A stretch of DNA of 64,000 nucleotides from an uncultured Candidatus Saccharibacteria bacterium (GTDB taxonomy: Bacteria > Patescibacteriota > Saccharimonadia > Saccharimonadales > Saccharimonadaceae), in assembly GCA_947302125.1 (NCBI GenBank), contig CAMYUL010000004.1, forward strand, positions 1 through 64,000, given 5' to 3'. Positions 18,431 through 27,297 of the stretch are shown here, in pieces; position 1 is the first letter of the stretch; the number at the start of each line of letters is the position of its first letter. The position numbers and the translations under genes are program-made. Under the pieces are notes generated by a model. That model ran no database searches, had not been told where the DNA came from, and saw nothing but the letters and a program-made list of their open reading frames with translations.

Positions 18431-19624
18431 ATGAAAGCTCTCAACACAAAAATAAAAACCTTTTTTGTCCTGACGATTGTATCCGCAGTAGTTTTGAGCT
18501 TAATTGTTGCTCCAGCTAAATTTGCTTTTGCTGACTATCAGGTATGCCGTAGTGATGCCTGTAAGGCAAAGCAGGCCGAAGAGGACGCCTTACGTCAAAA
18601 AGCCGCTGAAGCTACCAACGAAGCAATGACCGTAGAGGGTGAAGTTCAAAAACTAAACTACGAGATTGATGCCATCCAGGCTAATATTGATACATCCATA
18701 GAGAAAGTTAATGACCTCAAAGAACAAATCAAAGAGACTGAGGCTCGGCTTGACGAGCAACAAGCTGGCCTGGCTAGCTTGCTCGTAGAAATGCATTTTA
18801 ATAGTAAGGCTGATCCAATGTCTATCCTTGCTGGATCAAAAACTCTTTCCGACTATGCTGAAAAACAGGCCCGTACGGAGAATATCAAGTCTCAAATCGC
18901 TGCCGGTATTGAAGCTATCAAGGAATTAAAAGAAGACCTAGAGGGCCAGAAAGCCGACGTCGAACGTCTAATCGAGGAACAGGAAGGCCAACGTGCTCGT
19001 ATCGCCGAAAAACGCGCCGAGCAACAGGAAATCGCCGACAAATACCGCGAAAATGCCGCTGCCTTCTCCGCTGACGCTGATAAGAAGCATCAGGAAATGC
19101 TCGCCGAAGCTGACTGGATTCGTACTCAGATTTGGTCGTCCGGCAACATTGGTGGCCCACGTTCTACGGCAGGAAATGACACTTATCCATGGAGAAACGC
19201 CTGTCTCTATGAAGGTAGAGGCCCTTGGGCAATCATTAATAGCAAATCTGGCGGATACGGAGGCCTTTACTGTCAGTGTGTGGATTATACTGGCTGGAAA
19301 GTCTATGAATACACTCACGGTCAAATTGTCGCCGAAACATGGGGCAATGCCAACATGTGGGATGGATGGTACGACGCTGCTGGCAACTGGCACGATTCCG
19401 GAGCTCTTAGATATCGAAATGTCTGGATAGATCATACGCCTGCACCAAACACTGTTGCAGTCAGCGATTATGGTGGCTACGGCCACGTCATGTGGGTAGA
19501 ATCCGTTAACCCAGACGGTTCACTCAATATTACTGAGTATAACTGGTATCCTTACGCCTTCTCCTCCGGCGTTGTCACTAATCCTTCTGGCTTATCCTAT
19601 ATTCACTTTGACGCTTACCATTAA
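18431..19624 (+). CDS. Secreted coiled-coil CHAP peptidoglycan hydrolase (PcsB-like)
   Basis: 397 aa. Signal peptide (about 1-34, ending FAFA), a long coiled coil (about 45-240, Glu/Gln/Ala-rich with repeated AEKRAEQQE), a short linker, and a C-terminal CHAP domain (about 265-397) with catalytic Cys in YCQCVDYTGW and His in GYGHVMWVESV. This is the layout of PcsB/CwlO-type hydrolases activated by FtsEX through their coiled coil. Its place right after ftsEX supports that, and it should cut septal wall outside the membrane. Confidence 0.9.
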   Translation: MKALNTKIKTFFVLTIVSAVVLSLIVAPAKFAFADYQVCRSDACKAKQAEEDALRQKAAEATNEAMTVEGEVQKLNYEIDAIQANIDTSIEKVNDLKEQIKETEARLDEQQAGLASLLVEMHFNSKADPMSILAGSKTLSDYAEKQARTENIKSQIAAGIEAIKELKEDLEGQKADVERLIEEQEGQRARIAEKRAEQQEIADKYRENAAAFSADADKKHQEMLAEADWIRTQIWSSGNIGGPRSTAGNDTYPWRNACLYEGRGPWAIINSKSGGYGGLYCQCVDYTGWKVYEYTHGQIVAETWGNANMWDGWYDAAGNWHDSGALRYRNVWIDHTPAPNTVAVSDYGGYGHVMWVESVNPDGSLNITEYNWYPYAFSSGVVTNPSGLSYIHFDAYH

Positions 19625-19661
19625 CGATATAAAAATCACAGAAATGTGGTATAATTAAGAA

Positions 19662-20849
19662 ATGGCAGAGAGAAAAGAGAAAAAGGTATCTTTAAGCAGC
19701 GCAATCACTGTTGCTGTACTTACTCTTGTAATGGGCGTTATTATTGGTGTAAATTGGAACACCGTCTCTGATAAATTCCTTCCTTACCTTGGTATTAATA
19801 CTAAGACTACTGCCGCCAATGACTGGAGCAGCCTAGACGAAGTTTACAATGCCCTAAACTCTAAATATGACGGTGCCGTAGATAAGGAACTTGCTATCGA
19901 AGGCGCCAAAAAGGGAATTGCTGCCTCCGTTGGCGACAAATACACCCTCTACATGTCCGCTTCTGAAGCCACAGATTTTAACAAGTCCTTACATGGCGAC
20001 GTCGGCTCTGGTATTGGTGTTGTTCTTGCAAAACGCGACAATTACGTTCGTATTATTCGCACTCTGCCGGACAATCCAGCATCCCGCGCTGGCTTGCTTG
20101 CCGGAGACATAGTGTACAAAGTCGATGACGAGCCTGTCTACAGCCTCGAAGCTTCAGAGATCGCTACTAAGCTGCGCGGAGCAAAAGACACGACCGTCAA
20201 ACTCACCATCGTCCGTGATGGTGAAGAGAAAAGCTTCGACCTCAAGCGTGAAGAGATTAATAATGTTTCCGCATATATAGATTACGTGGACAATACCGCT
20301 ATTATCCACGTAACCCGCTTCGATACCGATACTGGCACACTCGTCCGTAACCTAATCAAAGATTTCGACGACAGAAACATTAATAAAGTCATTCTCGACC
20401 TCCGTGATAACGGTGGAGGCTACGTTTCAGCCGCTAAAGACCTACTCAGCCTTTGGATCGACAGTAAAACCGTATTAATCCAAAAATCTGCTCGCTTAAA
20501 AGATGAGACGACCTATGCCGACCACGGCAAAGCCGACCTTGCCGACATGAAAACCATTGTACTAGTTAATGGCGGCACCGCCTCCGCCTCAGAGATTGTC
20601 GCCGGCGCGCTCCAAGATTACGGCAAAGCCACCATTGTCGGCGAGACAACCTACGGTAAAGGCGTCGTTCAAGCACTAGTCAACTTATCTGGCGGCTCAA
20701 TCCTTAAGGTTACCACCGCCCACTGGTATACACCAAACGGCAATTCTATCAATAATACCGGCATTACCCCAGATAAAATCGTCGAACGCTCCTACGAAGA
20801 CATTAATAAAAACATTGACCCACAACTTGACGAATCACTCAAGATGTAA
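19662..20849 (+). CDS. ctpA: S41 C-terminal processing peptidase (CtpA-like)
   Basis: 395 aa. One N-terminal membrane anchor (about 9-27), a PDZ domain (about 105-185, GSGIGVVLAKRDNYVRI), then the S41 core with VILDLRDNGGGYVSAA and the catalytic Ser in NGGTASASEIVAGAL plus Lys in TTYGKGVVQ. It acts outside the membrane on exported proteins; other CtpA/Prc members degrade cell-wall hydrolases, which fits the preceding gene. ATG 6 nt after TATAAT (19650-19655). Confidence 0.93.
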   Translation: MAERKEKKVSLSSAITVAVLTLVMGVIIGVNWNTVSDKFLPYLGINTKTTAANDWSSLDEVYNALNSKYDGAVDKELAIEGAKKGIAASVGDKYTLYMSASEATDFNKSLHGDVGSGIGVVLAKRDNYVRIIRTLPDNPASRAGLLAGDIVYKVDDEPVYSLEASEIATKLRGAKDTTVKLTIVRDGEEKSFDLKREEINNVSAYIDYVDNTAIIHVTRFDTDTGTLVRNLIKDFDDRNINKVILDLRDNGGGYVSAAKDLLSLWIDSKTVLIQKSARLKDETTYADHGKADLADMKTIVLVNGGTASASEIVAGALQDYGKATIVGETTYGKGVVQALVNLSGGSILKVTTAHWYTPNGNSINNTGITPDKIVERSYEDINKNIDPQLDESLKM

Positions 20850-20862
20850 TATAATTATAGAT

Positions 20863-21078
20863 ATGGATATTAAGGTTTATTCAGCAGACTGGTGCGGTTA
20901 CTGTCACGCCCTCATGGAGTGGCTAGATGAACTCGGCGTAGAATACGAAGAGATTAATGCTGATGGCCTAAACTTACAAGCAATACCTGTTACCAAGATT
21001 AATGATGAAGAGATTGTCGGTTTTGACCGCCCTGCAATCTTAAAAGCTTTGAAGAAAGCGGGGGCAATTAAAAAATGA
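20863..21078 (+). CDS. Glutaredoxin-like protein
   Basis: 71 aa, single thioredoxin fold: MDIKVYSADWCGYCHALMEW with the redox pair CGYC, the cis-Pro in AIPVTKIN, and VGFDRPAILKAL. I chose the ATG at 20863 rather than an in-frame ATG at 20815 (inside ctpA) because TATAAT (20850-20855) is 7 nt upstream, the local leaderless pattern. It ends in an ATGA overlap with the next gene. Confidence 0.88.
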   Translation: MDIKVYSADWCGYCHALMEWLDELGVEYEEINADGLNLQAIPVTKINDEEIVGFDRPAILKALKKAGAIKK

Positions 21079-21806
21079 AACCAACGCTAATTTTTATTCA
21101 CGGTTTTCGCGGAAACGCACTTGGCTTAAAAGAAATCGCTAAGAAATTCCCAAAGAAATCTTTTGATGTCCATTTACTAGAAGTGCCGCCTGCAGGGAAT
21201 AACACCCTCAAGGAATATACCGCTAGATTATACGCTCGCTTTGTCGCAGAATATATTAAAGAAAACAAATTAGAAAAGCCAATTCTAATCGGCCATTCCA
21301 TGGGATCTATCGTAGCTGCCGCCGTAGCAGAGCGTTACCCTGACTTAATTGCCGATAAGATCGTCTTCCTATCTCCAATTTCCGTCAAGCCAAATAAATT
21401 CTTCTCGGCGCTTACTCCATTTTCTGCCATCATGCCAAACAAATTCGTCGGCTTTATTACCACAAAGTATCTCTACGTTCCAAAAAGCGACAAGGAACTT
21501 AGCAAGGAAGTATTCAAGAAAACTTTGGATGCCACCTTTACTTCCGGCAAAGATTACACTACTAGGCTTGATGTTTACAGATCTGCAAAATTCTCCACAC
21601 AGTACTCCATCAGTGACTTCACTTTTAATAAAAAGGCCCTCTTCCTCTCTGGAGAAAAAGATCATCTAATCCCTAGCGAAAAAACCAAAAAGACCGCCAA
21701 GCAGTTCAATGCTCAGGAAATCTATGTCAAAGGCGCTGGCCACTTACTCAACTTCGAAGACCCTAGTGCTGTTGCAAAAGAAATCAAAAAGTTTCTCAAA
21801 AGCTAA
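21075..21806 (+). CDS. Alpha/beta hydrolase
   Basis: 243 aa. The oxyanion region FIHGFRGNALG, nucleophile elbow GHSMGSIVAA (Ser near residue 77), acid in LSGEKDHLIP and His in GAGHLLNFEDP complete a catalytic triad. The substrate is unknown; a lipase/esterase or carboxylesterase role is possible. It is translationally coupled to the glutaredoxin and its stop overlaps the convergent glycosyltransferase stop (21803-21806). Confidence 0.85.
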   Translation: MKPTLIFIHGFRGNALGLKEIAKKFPKKSFDVHLLEVPPAGNNTLKEYTARLYARFVAEYIKENKLEKPILIGHSMGSIVAAAVAERYPDLIADKIVFLSPISVKPNKFFSALTPFSAIMPNKFVGFITTKYLYVPKSDKELSKEVFKKTLDATFTSGKDYTTRLDVYRSAKFSTQYSISDFTFNKKALFLSGEKDHLIPSEKTKKTAKQFNAQEIYVKGAGHLLNFEDPSAVAKEIKKFLKS

Positions 21807-23059
21807 CTGTTTTTAAGTTCGATTGCCTTCTTATAAATTTCTTCGAATCTAGCCAATGTATGGTTAATGTCATGTTTTTTGGCAATCTCTAAGCTATGCT
21901 TACTAAATTCTTTCTGCAATTTACTATCTATCAGTATCTTGACCATTGCATTAGCTATCCCTTGCACATCGCCAGGCTCGCACAGAAAGCCATTCTTCTT
22001 ATTCTGACACAACTCACCCACTGCGCCAGCATCAACTGCTATTAGTGGCAGAGAAACGGCTGCAGCCTCAATTAACACAATGCCCTGCGTCTCAGTTTCG
22101 CTAGCTGTTGCAAATAGTGTCCCGGTCCTATATACGTCTACTAGGTCAGGCAACATTACCTTGCCTAAGAACTTAACTTTGTCCTGAAGCCCCTTCTCTT
22201 TGACTAATTTCTCCAAGTTTGCCTTATCAATACCATCACCAACAATCAACATTTCCGCCTCCGGCACCTTGGTCGCGGCCTGAGAGAATGCTTCTATCAC
22301 CTTAGAAATACTCTTTTCTGGATCAACGCGGCCAACATATAAAACCCTTGGCTTGTCCGTATTGATCTTATACTTCTTGCAGATCTCTTTATTAGGCTCA
22401 CCTGGCTTAAACTCAGAAAGGTCAATGCCGTTTGACAAGGCCTCTACTGGCACCTTAAACCTCTTGCGGTTCTTCGGCACCAAGTCAGCAATCGCAAGCT
22501 CTGTTGGCATCGTAGCATACGAGCTCTTCTTCATAAAACTAGTCATGTACGCCTTTAGCACTGCATCAGCAGGCCTTTTTACAGGTTTTAACAGCTTAAA
22601 CTGACCAGTGTAATTATCTGGATAAGAATGCCCGGTCGATACTAGCGGGACATCAAATTTCCTAGCATAGTGCACTGCTGCCACTCCGGTCGTACCCACA
22701 GTCTGAAGATGGATCACGTCCGGCTGGAACTCCGCCAATATCTTCTCCATCTCAAACCACGGATTAACCGCCGTCCATAGTCCATTTCTATAGCCAAGTC
22801 TTGGCAATCTTACGCCTAGAACTTTTTTTCTTTCTGGAATCTCATGAATCTGGTCCGGATAAAATGGAAACCTCTTTGAGGTTAAATACCAGACCTTGAC
22901 CCCGTCTTGGGTCCTTGTATATTTCTTCTTCCTAAAGCTTGGGACTAGCACTAAGACTTCGTTTCCACGAGCCGCCAGCCCTTTTGCTAAATTATGCGTA
23001 AAAACTGCTACCCCATTCGTCATCGGGTAATAAGTATCAGAAGTGATTGCGATTTTCAT
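21803..23059 (-). CDS. GT4 family glycosyltransferase
   Basis: 418 aa, GT-B fold. N-terminal MKIAITSDTYYPMTNGVAVF and C-terminal VLYVGRVDPEKSISKVIEAF, VGDGIDKANLEKL, and the EX7E donor motif region (ETQGIVLIEAAAVSLP). This group includes diacylglycerol glucosyl- and mannosyltransferases, so glycolipid synthesis is the best guess; the acceptor cannot be read from sequence. The ATG at 23057-23059 was chosen over a longer start because it lies directly behind a divergent promoter shared with smpB. Confidence 0.88.
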   Translation of the reverse strand: MKIAITSDTYYPMTNGVAVFTHNLAKGLAARGNEVLVLVPSFRKKKYTRTQDGVKVWYLTSKRFPFYPDQIHEIPERKKVLGVRLPRLGYRNGLWTAVNPWFEMEKILAEFQPDVIHLQTVGTTGVAAVHYARKFDVPLVSTGHSYPDNYTGQFKLLKPVKRPADAVLKAYMTSFMKKSSYATMPTELAIADLVPKNRKRFKVPVEALSNGIDLSEFKPGEPNKEICKKYKINTDKPRVLYVGRVDPEKSISKVIEAFSQAATKVPEAEMLIVGDGIDKANLEKLVKEKGLQDKVKFLGKVMLPDLVDVYRTGTLFATASETETQGIVLIEAAAVSLPLIAVDAGAVGELCQNKKNGFLCEPGDVQGIANAMVKILIDSKLQKEFSKHSLEIAKKHDINHTLARFEEIYKKAIELKNS

Positions 23060-23076
23060 GCTATAATAATTATAAC
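23060..23076. promoter_or_regulatory. 17-bp divergent promoter between two start codons
   Basis: The whole spacer between the glycosyltransferase ATG and the smpB ATG is GCTATAATAATTATAAC. It holds TATAAT for smpB (23062-23067) and TATAAT on the other strand (23069-23074), each 9 nt from its start codon. Both -35 regions must lie inside the opposite coding sequence. Confidence 0.75.
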
Positions 23077-23490
23077 ATGGCAAAGAAGAAAACACCAAGT
23101 TCAGTAACTGTAAATCGCCGCGCCAGCTTTGATTATGCTCTCGGCGAAGAACTTGTTGTCGGCATGAGTCTTTCTGGTCCAGAAGTTAGACAAATTCGCG
23201 ATCATCACGTACAACTAAAGGGCTCTTTTGTCACCGTTAGAAATAGCGAACTTTGGCTAAACAATCTTACTTTAGGAGCCGAAACTGCTAGAAACATTCG
23301 CTTGCTCGCCACCAAGAAACAGATTCGTGGATTTGAACGTGCTAAGCAAGATGGCTACACTATTGTGCCAGTCCGCCTGCTTGGTGGAGAACGCCATATC
23401 AAGCTAGTCATTGCTACTGCTCGTGGTAAGAAAAAATATGACAAGCGCGAATCTATTAAAAATCGCGACATAAACAGGGGTAAGTTCTAA
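23077..23490 (+). CDS. smpB: SsrA-binding protein SmpB
   Basis: 137 aa. SmpB core: VNRRASFDYALGEELVVGMSLSGPEVRQIRD, LWLNNLTL, and the basic C-terminal tail (KKKYDKRESIKNRDINR) that enters the mRNA channel with tmRNA. It implies a tmRNA gene in the genome; I did not find tmRNA tRNA-like ends in this window. The ATG at 23077 fits the shared promoter and the family start. TAATG overlap with xth. Confidence 0.95.
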   Translation: MAKKKTPSSVTVNRRASFDYALGEELVVGMSLSGPEVRQIRDHHVQLKGSFVTVRNSELWLNNLTLGAETARNIRLLATKKQIRGFERAKQDGYTIVPVRLLGGERHIKLVIATARGKKKYDKRESIKNRDINRGKF

Positions 23491-24293
23491 TGAGATATAC
23501 GATTTATTCCTGGAACGTCAATGGGCTTCGTTCTGTCATCGGGAAAGGAGCTTTGCAGGAATTTATCGCCAAGAAAGCTCCAGACGTTTTATGTATTCAA
23601 GAAACAAAGGCTAAGCAGGGACAAGCCGAGATTGACCTTAAGGAGTACCAGGAACTTTGGAATTCCGCTACGCGTCCTGGATATTCCGGTACTGCCATTT
23701 TCACAAAACCTACGCCGGAGAATACTTTTAACGGCTTCACTGATGACATTAACATCAAATTCCCATGGGCCGACGACGTTTATGGAACGCCGCTTGACGA
23801 GGGAAGGGTAATCACCGCTGAGTACCCAGAATTTTTCCTAGTCAATGTCTACACGCCTAACAGCAAGCCAGACCTTTCGCGTCTCAAGCTACGCGAGGAC
23901 CTCTGGGATCCAGCATTCCTGTCTTTCTTAAAAGATCTGGAAAAGACCAAACCAGTCGTAGTCTGCGGCGATTTTAATGCCGCCCATACCGAGATTGATC
24001 TCGCTAGACCAAAAGAAAATGAGATGAACGCCGGTTACACCAAAGAAGAGCGTCAGGGAATCGACAATCTTGTAAGCAGTGGGCTTCTCGACACTTTTCG
24101 TTTCTTGCATCCAGACGAACAACGCTATACGTGGTGGACCTGGCGCGCTCAAGCTCGCAAAAGAAATATTGGCTGGCGGATTGACTACTTCTTTATTAGC
24201 AAGTCCCTTGAAAAAAATCTCAAAAGCGCCGAAATTCACGAAGACGTTCTCGGCTCAGATCACTGCCCGGTTAGTGTAACTTTGGAGTTTTAA
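23490..24293 (+). CDS. xth: Exodeoxyribonuclease III / AP endonuclease
   Basis: 267 aa, EEP superfamily. YSWNVNGLRSV at the N-terminus, metal-binding Glu in CIQETKAKQ, VNVYTPNS, GDFNAAHTEIDLA, and the closing GSDHCPVSVTLEF with catalytic Asp-His. It repairs abasic sites and trims 3' ends. Coupled to smpB by a one-base TAATG overlap. Confidence 0.95.
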   Translation: MRYTIYSWNVNGLRSVIGKGALQEFIAKKAPDVLCIQETKAKQGQAEIDLKEYQELWNSATRPGYSGTAIFTKPTPENTFNGFTDDINIKFPWADDVYGTPLDEGRVITAEYPEFFLVNVYTPNSKPDLSRLKLREDLWDPAFLSFLKDLEKTKPVVVCGDFNAAHTEIDLARPKENEMNAGYTKEERQGIDNLVSSGLLDTFRFLHPDEQRYTWWTWRAQARKRNIGWRIDYFFISKSLEKNLKSAEIHEDVLGSDHCPVSVTLEF

Positions 24294-24294
24294 T

Positions 24295-25080
24295 ATGGAA
24301 AAATTAGATTATTTCACCAAACAAACTAACACTAAACTTTTTCAGGATTTAGAGTGGAATGTTCCTGAACAAAAAACTGGAGTAGCTTCCATTATTGGCG
24401 GCAACTCTGAAAATTTTTCCGCAATTATTCATTCTGCCGAAAAATTGACCTCCACTTACCCATTAAAGACAGTCAACCTTTTGCTCCCAGAGTCTTTAAA
24501 ATCTAAGCTCCCGCCGCTTCCTGGACTCATTTTTCTCCCAGCTACTGACTCGGGCTCAATTGCTAAATCTAGCGTCTTAAATGATTACGTTAGCTCCTCC
24601 GACTTCGCACTATTTTTAGGTGATTTTTCCAAAAACTCAGAAACTAGCATCGCTATTTCCGACGCACTAAAAAGCACTAATGCCCCTGCACTAATCACTC
24701 GCGATACTATTGATCTAATTTTGCCAGAAATGCCGGACCTCATCGAGCGCGACCACCTCTTTATTATGGGATCTCTCGCTCAAATGCAAAAATTGTTCCG
24801 CGCAGTTTATTATCCAAAAGTCTTGCTACTTTCCATGCCGCTCATCCCAGTAGTTGAAGCGTTACATAAATTTACACTAAGCTATCCCTGCACAATATTA
24901 ACCCTCCACGCAGAGCAAATCATTGTCGCACACCACGGAAAAGTTATTTCCGTCCCATTACAAGATACTAACTATTCACCAATATCCATCTGGAACGGCG
25001 AGCTCGCCTCAAAAATCGCAGCCAATAACCTCTTTTCTAAGGGTCAACCTTTAGAAGCTACTGTTTTCTCGATTTCATAA
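24295..25080 (+). CDS. Hypothetical protein, possibly degenerate NnrD/ribokinase-like fold
   Basis: 261 aa, soluble. SIIGGNSENFSAIIHSAEKL near residue 32, followed by KTVNLLLPESLK, weakly resembles the start of NnrD (NAD(P)HX dehydratase, ribokinase fold), but the GTGD-type catalytic motif of that family is not visible. It follows xth after 1 nt, probably in the same operon, and its last 37 bp overlap the 3' end of the convergent glycosyltransferase gene. Function unresolved. Confidence 0.6.
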   Translation: MEKLDYFTKQTNTKLFQDLEWNVPEQKTGVASIIGGNSENFSAIIHSAEKLTSTYPLKTVNLLLPESLKSKLPPLPGLIFLPATDSGSIAKSSVLNDYVSSSDFALFLGDFSKNSETSIAISDALKSTNAPALITRDTIDLILPEMPDLIERDHLFIMGSLAQMQKLFRAVYYPKVLLLSMPLIPVVEALHKFTLSYPCTILTLHAEQIIVAHHGKVISVPLQDTNYSPISIWNGELASKIAANNLFSKGQPLEATVFSIS

Positions 25081-26294
25081 ACTTTATAAAGCTTCGGTAT
25101 TTGCGCTGATTGCAAAATCTCTTTACGATGGGCAATCATTACCTTGCTCATTCTGGAAATCTCTTCCGAATTTTGAGCAACATCATCTAACGCCTTCGCC
25201 ATGTCTTCCACGCTAGCCGTCTTACTCATAATATATCCACCACTTGGAACTGATTCTTTCATGTCTGGATCGCAGAAAAACACCGGCATACCAGTAGCCT
25301 CAGCCTCGAGTAGTGTCAGCCCTTGAGTATCAAAACCATCCGAAACTGTCACCGATAAATGTTGACCCAGCATATAATTCAACATATCCTCGTGCGGCAC
25401 TTGCCCCAAAATTTTAGCATTTAGGTGGTGCCTCTTTACATATCTTTTTGCCCTTGCAAGCTGGTTACCGTTGCCACAAGCTGTAAATTCATATGGCGCC
25501 TGCATTTTCCGAAGTGACTTTAGAAATGGCATGATTCTTTTTTCTTTAGAAAGGCGCGAATTCCAAAAAAGTTTCAAAGGCTCATCTTTCTTCTTCACTC
25601 TAACTAAATTGCGATTTTCCTTTTCCACTTTTTGATCCAGCTCCCTCACCATCTCGTCTGACACACCATTAGAAACAGGGAAGATTGGCGCTTTTACGCC
25701 GTAATGCTGCAGCTTTTTCTTGAAATGCTCAGACGGAGTAATCACTCTATCCGCAAAGTTTGCATGGTTCACCATCACTTCCCACATTTTCGAACGCGCA
25801 ATAGTTGGAGCTAGGTACTTGTCTCTCTTAATTTTAATCGTATGGCGGATATATCTGCTATGTAAGAAATTTAAACTCATTCCCACAAAAGTTTTTAACG
25901 GATGGGGAACATTAACGCCAATCGCCATATCCTCCCGACCATGCATAGTCTGAATTAGTGGCAATTTGTATTTTCTTGCGATCAACATTCCTGCTATCGA
26001 GCAGCTCGCTTCGTAATGTACATGCACCAAATCGAAATCAAATTTTGGATAATTTTTCTCTATCCATTTCTCCACTTTGCCCGGACGCTTAGAAAGTGGC
26101 GCCCCACCAAAATGTAAAATTCTATGTGTAGGAACAATTACTACATTAGAAATATTCTCCGGCTGAGAATAACCTGGACAGAAGACTACTACTTCATCGC
26201 CGCGACTTTCCAGCGCCTTTTTCTGCGCCTTAATCGAAGACGGGATCCCGCCCGGAACTTCCAAAAATACGTCAGTAAAAATCGCTATACGCAT
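25044..26294 (-). CDS. GT4 family glycosyltransferase
   Basis: 416 aa, GT-B fold: MRIAIFTDVFLEVPGGIPSSI, a basic middle, LFWNSRLSKEKRIMPFLKSL, FTACGNGNQLARAK and the donor motif region DTQGLTLLEAEATGMP. Related to the glycosyltransferase at 21.8-23.1 kb and of the type used for glucosyl-diacylglycerol synthesis. Its start overlaps the end of the upstream SDR gene by 10 bp, so the two are co-transcribed. Confidence 0.87.
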   Translation of the reverse strand: MRIAIFTDVFLEVPGGIPSSIKAQKKALESRGDEVVVFCPGYSQPENISNVVIVPTHRILHFGGAPLSKRPGKVEKWIEKNYPKFDFDLVHVHYEASCSIAGMLIARKYKLPLIQTMHGREDMAIGVNVPHPLKTFVGMSLNFLHSRYIRHTIKIKRDKYLAPTIARSKMWEVMVNHANFADRVITPSEHFKKKLQHYGVKAPIFPVSNGVSDEMVRELDQKVEKENRNLVRVKKKDEPLKLFWNSRLSKEKRIMPFLKSLRKMQAPYEFTACGNGNQLARAKRYVKRHHLNAKILGQVPHEDMLNYMLGQHLSVTVSDGFDTQGLTLLEAEATGMPVFFCDPDMKESVPSGGYIMSKTASVEDMAKALDDVAQNSEEISRMSKVMIAHRKEILQSAQIPKLYKVYEIEKTVASKG

Positions 26295-27046
26295 GTGTAT
26301 CCACCATCCACCGGCAGAATTGCTCCTGTCACATAACTTGCTTCTTTACTTGCAAGGAAAATTGCCGCAGCATTAAGCTCCCCCTCCTTACCATATCGCT
26401 TCATCGGCACGTGAGTCTTTGCAAATTCTTGGAACATTTCCGTATCAAGCACTGGCTGAGTAAGTTCTGTATAAAAATATCCAGGACAAATCGCGTTACA
26501 TGTAATACCGTCCGTAGCAAGCTCAGCCGCTACCGCTCTCGTAAAGTTGACCACTGCACCCTTTGATGCATGATAGGCAATTGTTGGGATTTCCGTGTTG
26601 CCAACCAAGCCATACATAGAGGCAATATTAATGATTCGACCGTAGCCATTTTTCTTCATAATGTTACCAAAAGCACGCGTCATTTTGAACACACTGGTTT
26701 CGTCAGTAGAAATCGTAAAGTCCCACTCGTCATCAGCCATTTCGAGAACGCCCTTGTCTTTAGATGAGCCGGCGCAATTTAGCAAAATGTCTACCTTGCC
26801 ATATTCTTTCTCGGCCGCTTCTGCCGCCGCATTAATACTTTCCGTAGAAGTCACATCGCACTTTACTGGCAAGACTTTAACTCCAAATTCAGCAGTTAGC
26901 TCTTTCGCAAATTCTTCAAGTCTTTCAAATCTGCGTGCCAGAATTACAAGATCGGCACCCTGAGCCGCAAAAGCCTTTGCCATCTGCTTACCTAAGCCAC
27001 TCGATGCTCCTGTCACTACCGCTACCTGTCCTGATAGATCAAACAT
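26285..27046 (-). CDS. SDR family oxidoreductase
   Basis: 253 aa. NAD(P) motif TGASSGLGKQ (about 12-21), NNAG-equivalent NCAGSS, catalytic Ser in IASMYG and YxxxK in AYHASKGAVVNF, and C-terminal VDGGY. The sequence is close to the FabG/gluconate-dehydrogenase-like SDRs; substrate unknown. The ATG at 27046 follows AAAGGAGG (27050-27057); a longer frame upstream would run through the promoter (TATAAT at 27071-27076). Confidence 0.9.
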   Translation of the reverse strand: MFDLSGQVAVVTGASSGLGKQMAKAFAAQGADLVILARRFERLEEFAKELTAEFGVKVLPVKCDVTSTESINAAAEAAEKEYGKVDILLNCAGSSKDKGVLEMADDEWDFTISTDETSVFKMTRAFGNIMKKNGYGRIINIASMYGLVGNTEIPTIAYHASKGAVVNFTRAVAAELATDGITCNAICPGYFYTELTQPVLDTEMFQEFAKTHVPMKRYGKEGELNAAAIFLASKEASYVTGAILPVDGGYTCV

Positions 27047-27112
27047 AATCCTCCTTTTATTACTATTATTATTATAGCACAAAAAATCGGCCAAAAATTT
27101 CCAAAAAAGTAA

Positions 27113-27141
27113 TTGACACAAGCATTTTCCTATGCTAAACT
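27113..27141 (+). promoter_or_regulatory. Strong promoter of a ~40-nt transcript
   Basis: TTGACA (27113-27118), 17 nt, TAAACT (27136-27141) after TATGC. A terminator follows within 25-45 nt, before any gene. Confidence 0.75.
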
Positions 27142-27147
27142 AAAAAT

Positions 27148-27188
27148 GTAGAGTTTGAGTTTTGCCCCCGTCATGTTCGGGGGTTTTA
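27148..27188 (+). ncRNA. Candidate short RNA or attenuator (~40 nt)
   Basis: From the predicted start near 27148 the RNA would contain little besides a terminator: CCCCCG (27165-27170), 7-nt loop, CGGGGG (27178-27183), TTTT. An ATG-TAG start-stop pair sits at 27146-27151. It could be a tiny RNA or an attenuator for the DUF4190-like gene 110 nt downstream, which also has its own TATAAT (27258-27263). Confidence 0.5.
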
Positions 27189-27297
27189 TGATTTTAAAAG
27201 AAAAAGCATAAAAACTAAAAATCAACCTAAAATCCCTTTACTTTTTGAAAAATGTGCTATAATGTAGGTAATATTATTTAATAGGAGACTCATAAAG

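Noticed and set aside
23047..23076. Longer smpB start (ten extra codons)
   Set aside because: It would place the start upstream of the -10 box and overlap the divergent gene; the family begins at the ATG at 23077.
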